NCBI GenBank assembly: GCA_046484585.1
Contig: JAWOIQ010000200.1
Location: 1 to 9,036, forward strand
Length of the DNA: 9,036 nt
From: JAGXFP01 sp046484585
Lineage (GTDB): Bacteria > Desulfobacterota > Desulfobulbia > Desulfobulbales > JAGXFP01
Direction of reading: 5' to 3'
Position numbers and translations under genes: made by a program. Below are positions 5,891-9,036 of this stretch, piece after piece; position 1 is the first letter of the stretch; each line of letters starts with the position of its first letter. The notes beneath the pieces were generated by a model. The model made no database searches and was not told the DNA's origin. It was given only the letters and a program-made list of their open reading frames with translations.

Positions 5891-5971
5891 AGTTCGCTAA
5901 AAAAGTCCGGAAGCGGCTAAACCATCAAGCTCGCGATATCCGGGAGTACTCCGTGAATCAAATCCCCCTTG

Positions 5972-6000
5972 TTTACATAAAAAGCGGTAGTTGCTATATT
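5972..6000 (+). promoter_or_regulatory. Sigma70-like promoter upstream of waaA
   Basis: TTTACA (5972-5977), a 17-base spacer and TATATT (5995-6000) match consensus at 5 of 6 positions in each box. The start point would be near 6007, just before the inverted-repeat element, so the waaA transcript would carry that element in its leader. A perfect palindrome GGAGTACTCC lies 19 bases upstream of the -35. Confidence 0.55.
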
Positions 6001-6014
6001 GGCGCCAAACTTTT

Positions 6015-6034
6015 ACCTGAATCCGTGACGGCTT
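6015..6034 (+). repeat. Dispersed repeat copy C
   Basis: ACCTGAATCCGTGACGGCTT is identical to copy A (minus strand of 2035-2054). Its first 14 bases form a perfect inverted pair with 6225-6238. Confidence 0.75.
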
Positions 6035-6199
6035 AGTGCATTGATTCACGATCTATGATCGTTTTTACGTAAAATATAGACATTGATCCGTGGTGGCTGG
6101 AATGCACCCACCGCCCTGCGGGGCGCCCGATAACGGCGCATCTGCTCCGCGTTGGCAACTCGTTAATATACCATCAGTATTATCAACATCGTTGCCGCC

Positions 6200-7561
6200 T
6201 TGCATCTGCACCGTTCTCGAACGCTCACGGATTCAGGTTTCACAACCAAACCCCAGGAAGGAAAGCCGGTCATCAGAAATCAAGGGTCCGACATCAATTT
6301 ATCAACCGGGATAATCCTCCGGCTCTATCAGGGGCTCTGGAATATTTTCCTGCCCTGCCTGAGATTCAGCAAGCGCCTCCGGGTTGGTTTTGAGCAAAAA
6401 ACCCTGGCAACCCCGCCGCCCCGGGCCGATCTCTGGATACAGGCCGCTTCGGTGGGAGAATCATATCTCGCCCTGGAACTGATAAACCAGTTAACCCCGC
6501 CCTCCCCGACCACCGTCCTGCTCACCACAAACACCAGCCAGGGCATGGATATTTTAGAAAAGATCAGGCGGGAGCACCACAACTCCGCCAAGATCAAAAT
6601 TCACACCGCCTATTTCCCCTTCGACAAACCATCAATAATGGCTCAGGCGATGGCAGCCGTCCGGCCGCGCGCCGTGGTCCTTCTGGAAAGCGAACTCTGG
6701 CCGGGGCTGATGAAATCCTGCCGGAGCGGGAATTGCAAACTTCTGATCATCAACGGCAGAATGACCCAACGAAGTTTATCCCGCTATTTGATCCGCCCCT
6801 CCTTCTGGAAAGATCTCAGGCCCGATGCAATCCTGGCCATGGCCCATGAGGACGGCAGGCGTTTCGGCATTCTCTTCGGCCATGACATTGTCGATATCAT
6901 GGGTAATATCAAGTTTGACCGGTTCCACTCCGGGGATGACGGGCAAAACCCGGCGGAAAATCCAATCCGCCCCCTATTTGAGCCGGAAAGCCCCTTTATC
7001 GTCCTGGGTTCGGTGCGTAAGGAGGAAGAAGAAGATCTGGCGGAACTACTCCGCGAATTGAGACAAAGAAACCCACGGGCCATTATCGGCCTTTTCCCCA
7101 GACACATGCACCGCCTGGATCACTGGCAAAAAACCCTGACCCGGTTGGGCCTGCAATGGCAATTGCGTTCCGTGACAACCGGCCCGGTTAAGCCGGGAAC
7201 TGTAATTCTCTGGGACGTCATGGGTGAACTGCCCCAGGCCTACGAGCTAGCCTGGGCCGCTTTTGTCGGCGGCAGTCTGGCGCCGCTCGGCGGCCAGAAT
7301 TTTCTGGAACCCCTGAGTTGCGGCCTGCGGCCCGTTATCGGGCCTTACTGGGATGAATTTTCCTGGGTAGGCAGGGAAATCATGGACCGAAAGCTTGTAT
7401 TCGAGGCAAAAGACCGTCGGGAGGTGGCGGAATATCTTCTGGAAAACATTCGCACTCCCCCGCGGAGGGCGGAAACCCGCCAGGCCTTGCAAGCCTACAT
7501 CCGCAACCGGCAGGGAGGAACCGGCAAGGCCTGCAAGCTTATCATTGACTCAATTCAATAA
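6200..7561 (+). CDS. waaA: 3-deoxy-D-manno-octulosonic acid (Kdo) transferase, start uncertain
   Basis: WaaA/KdtA (GT30) adds Kdo from CMP-Kdo to lipid A precursor at the inner face of the cytoplasmic membrane. Family landmarks, counted from TTG 6200, occur in order: membrane-proximal LRLYQGLWNIFLP (40-52), QAASVGE (81-87), YFPFDKP (138-144), LLESELWPGL (161-170), INGRMTQRS (184-192), GNIKFD (235-240), LGSVRKEEEEDL (269-280), FPRHMHR (299-305), and DVMGELPQAYELAWAAFVGG (339-358) leading to GQNFLEPLSCG (365-375). Both conserved glutamates (SVGE and ESELWP) are present. The frame ends with TAA. The first 35-38 residues fit no family sequence and are partly encoded by repeat copy D. TTG 6200 has no Shine-Dalgarno, and no ATG, GTG or TTG lies between it and the conserved region. 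A non-standard start such as ATC at 6272, with GGAAGGA upstream, is possible. A 415-430 residue product would match the family. Confidence 0.9.
   Translation: MHLHRSRTLTDSGFTTKPQEGKPVIRNQGSDINLSTGIILRLYQGLWNIFLPCLRFSKRLRVGFEQKTLATPPPRADLWIQAASVGESYLALELINQLTPPSPTTVLLTTNTSQGMDILEKIRREHHNSAKIKIHTAYFPFDKPSIMAQAMAAVRPRAVVLLESELWPGLMKSCRSGNCKLLIINGRMTQRSLSRYLIRPSFWKDLRPDAILAMAHEDGRRFGILFGHDIVDIMGNIKFDRFHSGDDGQNPAENPIRPLFEPESPFIVLGSVRKEEEEDLAELLRELRQRNPRAIIGLFPRHMHRLDHWQKTLTRLGLQWQLRSVTTGPVKPGTVILWDVMGELPQAYELAWAAFVGGSLAPLGGQNFLEPLSCGLRPVIGPYWDEFSWVGREIMDRKLVFEAKDRREVAEYLLENIRTPPRRAETRQALQAYIRNRQGGTGKACKLIIDSIQ
6218..6238 (-). repeat. Dispersed repeat copy D, inside the waaA 5' frame
   Basis: On the minus strand it reads ACCTGAATCCGTGAGCGTTC then G. 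The first 14 bases equal copies A and C; the tail GCGTTCG equals copy B. It is preceded (plus strand 6212-6223) by a CGTTC-TC-GAACG mini-hairpin. Confidence 0.7.
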
Positions 7562-7576
7562 CCCGAATCCGTGACG
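7561..7576 (+). repeat. Dispersed repeat copy E at the waaA stop
   Basis: ACCCGAATCCGTGACG differs by one base from copies A and C over this length. It begins at the last base of the waaA stop codon, again placing the repeat exactly at a gene end. Confidence 0.65.
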
Positions 7577-7596
7577 AATATGGCTTTTATACCCTT

Positions 7597-7625
7597 ATCG
7601 ATCTGTAATCAGACGATCTCTTTTT
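7597..7625 (+). terminator. Rho-independent terminator of waaA
   Basis: ATCGATCTG (7597-7605) pairs with CAGACGAT (7610-7617) across the loop TAAT, leaving one bulged A, and is followed by CTCTTTTT. It lies 36 bases after the stop of waaA and separates it from the following gene. Confidence 0.6.
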
Positions 7626-7627
7626 CT

Positions 7628-7644
7628 GTAATAATAATTATTAC
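7628..7644. promoter_or_regulatory. Perfect 8-1-8 palindrome GTAATAAT-A-ATTATTAC
   Basis: The A/T-rich palindrome lies directly after the waaA terminator and about 190 bases before the MipA-like gene. It is flanked by AATCAG (7608-7613) and CTGATT (7644-7649), making a nested dyad. It resembles metal-regulator operators (Fur or MntR class) in symmetry, but not clearly in sequence. Function is unproven. Confidence 0.35.
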
Positions 7645-7730
7645 TGATTGCGTTAGCAAAACTTACCGATTAAATCATTACGAGAAAAGATTTAACAATC
7701 CGTAAATTTGCAATTAACTGAAAATTCCTG

Positions 7731-7761
7731 ATTGCTTCGCCGCAACGCTTCTCGCAATGAC
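7731..7761. repeat. ATTGCTTCGC...CTCGCAATGAC intergenic repeat
   Basis: ATTGCTTCG, then CCGCAACGCTTC, then TCGCAATGAC, with ATTGC and GCAAT as outer complementary ends. This pattern is a common dispersed intergenic palindrome in bacterial genomes; here a single copy is seen upstream of the MipA-like gene. Confidence 0.5.
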
Positions 7762-7832
7762 ATGAACAAACGGGGTCGCCCGCTCCGCCTACCTGATGAG
7801 ACCCGAGACCACTTGTCCCGGTTCAGTATTGT

Positions 7833-9036
7833 ATGGTTATGAAATTTTCCGCGCACCTTCTCCCGGTTCTGCTTATCACCCTTTTTGCGGCCGCGCCGCT
7901 TTCGGCCCGGGCTCTTGCCTCCGAACAGACGGAACCAACTGCCCCGGCAAATCGACCTGAGGAAAAATGGGGGATCGGCTTCGGGTTCAGGGCCGCCTCA
8001 AACGCCTATGCGGCCGGGGATTCAGTTCTGGAAGACGTCTTCCCCCTGCTCTATTACGACAGCTCCTATTTCTACCTGGACGGCTTGGAGGCAGGCATCA
8101 AGCTGCGCGACGAAAATGAGTGGCGCCTGAATCTCCTGGCCCGGTGGCGCTTTATAGATCTGCCGGAAGAGTACAACAGCCGGGTGGATAGCGATGTACT
8201 GGACTGGGGCCTCGGCTTTCGCTATCAACCGGACCGGAATCCCCTCTATTTCGAGGTTGACCTTCTGGCCGACGAGAGACAGCGGCTTTCATCTATCCTG
8301 AAGTCAGGCCTTGAGGTTGGCGGCCCCAGGCTGGAGTGGGATCCCTATGTGGCCCTGCGCCTGAAAAGTTCGCGGTTCAACGATTACTATTATGGCCTTG
8401 ATCGAGACAGGATCGGTTCGGGAACCGATATATCCATGGGCCTTGAAGGGCGCTACTACCTGGGCGGCGACCTCTATCTCCAAGGCTCCCTGGCCCTGAC
8501 CTGGCTTGACCGGGCCGCCCGCGATTCGATTTTTGTCGACGAGGCAACCAAGGGAAACATCGCCTTCGGCCTGCTCTACCAGAAGGGCCGGCGCCGACCG
8601 CTTAAATCCTCGATTTCCGCCAAGCCCTACCTGCGCCTGGTCCATGGCTGGGCGACACCATCCGACACCCAGGATATCATAACTTTTCAGCACCGGGAAG
8701 ATGACAGGGACAACAAACTGCTCTCCATTTTCTATGGCCACCCTCTGTCGGATGAATTTCTAGGCCTGCCCCTGGCCACATACCTGACCCCCGGTTATGT
8801 GTGGCACTGGCATTCCGATGTTCAGGATTCCGGGCAGGAATTTGTCCTGGCCATCAAGAGTTATTACACCTTCGCCTGGCCCAGTCAATGGCGGGTCGGC
8901 TTGGGAACGGGCTTTTCGTATGCCGCCAGGATTTCCTATATCGAAGAGGTGGAAATGGCCAAAAAAGGTTACGAGGATGTGAAATGGCTCCTCTACCTCG
9001 ATTTTTCCCTGGAGATGAACCTGGGCAAACTTCTCC
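7833..9036 (+). CDS. MipA/OmpV-family outer-membrane protein with extra C-terminal region (3' end outside window)
   Basis: The frame is open from ATG 7833 (alternative ATG 7839) to the window end, 401 complete codons without a stop. A signal peptide covers residues 1-29 (hydrophobic VLLITLFAAAPL, cut after ALA). Residues about 44-252 resemble MipA/OmpV proteins, including the family-like FPLLYYDSSYFYLDGLEAGI (70-89) and repeated amphipathic strands ending with GNIAFGLLYQKG (241-252). MipA proteins are outer-membrane barrels, in E. coli linked to murein synthesis. The protein then continues for at least 149 residues with more aromatic strand-like sequence (PYLRLVHGW near 265, TPGYVWHWHSDV near 319, YYTFAWPSQWRVGLGTGFSY near 344), longer than a usual MipA of about 250 residues. 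Either it has a larger barrel or a second barrel-like domain. Ribosome-binding sequence is weak at both starts. Family call is fairly confident, function is not. Confidence 0.78.
   Translation, partial: MVMKFSAHLLPVLLITLFAAAPLSARALASEQTEPTAPANRPEEKWGIGFGFRAASNAYAAGDSVLEDVFPLLYYDSSYFYLDGLEAGIKLRDENEWRLNLLARWRFIDLPEEYNSRVDSDVLDWGLGFRYQPDRNPLYFEVDLLADERQRLSSILKSGLEVGGPRLEWDPYVALRLKSSRFNDYYYGLDRDRIGSGTDISMGLEGRYYLGGDLYLQGSLALTWLDRAARDSIFVDEATKGNIAFGLLYQKGRRRPLKSSISAKPYLRLVHGWATPSDTQDIITFQHREDDRDNKLLSIFYGHPLSDEFLGLPLATYLTPGYVWHWHSDVQDSGQEFVLAIKSYYTFAWPSQWRVGLGTGFSYAARISYIEEVEMAKKGYEDVKWLLYLDFSLEMNLGKLL

Larger units (their letters stand above)
5601..6199. other. Repeat-rich region between the Fur control site and waaA, no supported gene
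   Basis: Frames open here (for example 5800-6036 plus) have no ribosome-binding site, overlap repeat copies and resemble no protein. Visible contents are an A/T palindrome (5602-5616), an AAGGAGG at 5686 without a start codon in range, a T/A hairpin (5747-5766), a diverged repeat copy (5851-5890), the palindrome GGAGTACTCC (5943-5952), a sigma70-like promoter (5972-6000), the palindrome TTTTACGTAAAA (6063-6074) and most of a 224-bp inverted-repeat element (6015-6238). Confidence 0.55.
6015..6238. repeat. 224-bp inverted-repeat element upstream of and overlapping waaA
   Basis: The ends ACCTGAATCCGTGA (6015-6028) and TCACGGATTCAGGT (6225-6238) are perfect 14-base inverted repeats. Inside are a GC-rich hairpin CGCCC-TGCG-GGGCG type stem near 6111-6124 and a long imperfect hairpin with GGCAAC (6154-6159) facing GTTGCC (6191-6196) and further pairing through GTTAATATAC and GTATTATCAAC. 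There is no transposase. It looks like a non-autonomous MITE-like or REP-type structure. Its right end lies inside the open waaA reading frame. Confidence 0.5.

Noticed and set aside
5800..6036. Plus-strand 78-codon frame
   Set aside because: It runs through a decayed repeat, a promoter and repeat copy C, and has no ribosome-binding site; judged non-coding.
8304..8741. Minus-strand 145-codon open frame
   Set aside because: Antisense to the MipA-like gene, with no recognisable motif or start signal.
8793..8850. PagL-like His-Ser-Glu triad in the WHWHSD region of the MipA-like protein
   Set aside because: The His-to-Ser spacing does not fit (H327 and S328 are adjacent, whereas PagL has one residue between); not enough to propose lipid A deacylase activity.
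1..9036. CRISPR array, tRNA, rRNA, defence or phage cassette
   Set aside because: No regularly spaced repeats, no tRNA-like cloverleaf noticed, and no gene of these classes among the readable frames.

Overview
The window looks like chromosomal DNA from a Gram-negative bacterium, most likely a Desulfobacterota (former deltaproteobacterial) lineage. The reasons are an LbtU-type siderophore porin, a MipA/OmpV-type outer-membrane protein, a Kdo transferase for lipid A, a Cache-HAMP-PAS sensor, and intergenic regions rich in short dispersed palindromic repeats. The lineage is an inference from family resemblance. No rRNA, tRNA, CRISPR array, intact insertion sequence or phage gene was seen.

Layout: (1) 1-1587, minus strand: the first 529 codons of a membrane-anchored sensor (double-Cache-like sensing region, HAMP-like linker, coiled coil, PAS); its output domain lies beyond base 1. 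(2) 1588-2040: non-coding, with a dyad, a weak terminator and small repeats. (3) 2041-3612, minus: a COG2509-type FAD-dependent dehydrogenase with a TTG start. (4) 3613-4249: non-coding, with a 10-bp-arm dyad, a strong minus-strand terminator, a doubtful 24-codon ORF and nested inverted repeats. (5) 4250-5383, minus: an LbtU-family siderophore porin. Behind it (5384-5600) is a control region with two palindromic Fur-type boxes and overlapping divergent promoters. (6) 5601-6240: repeat-rich DNA with a sigma70-like promoter and a 224-bp inverted-repeat element. (7) 6200-7561, plus: Kdo transferase WaaA/KdtA, whose true start is unclear, then a terminator. (8) 7833-9036, plus: a MipA/OmpV-type outer-membrane protein, cut by the window end.

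Three of the five main genes make or build the outer membrane (iron-siderophore porin, Kdo-lipid A synthesis, MipA-like barrel), but they are separately transcribed and do not form one operon. The best supported regulatory story is iron control of the porin by Fur. The most unusual feature is a dispersed repeat with core ACCTGAATCCGTGA, found in five near-identical copies at gene borders, one supplying the stop codon of the dehydrogenase and one overlapping the 5' end of waaA. I found no convincing new multi-gene system; the novelty lies in the intergenic architecture.
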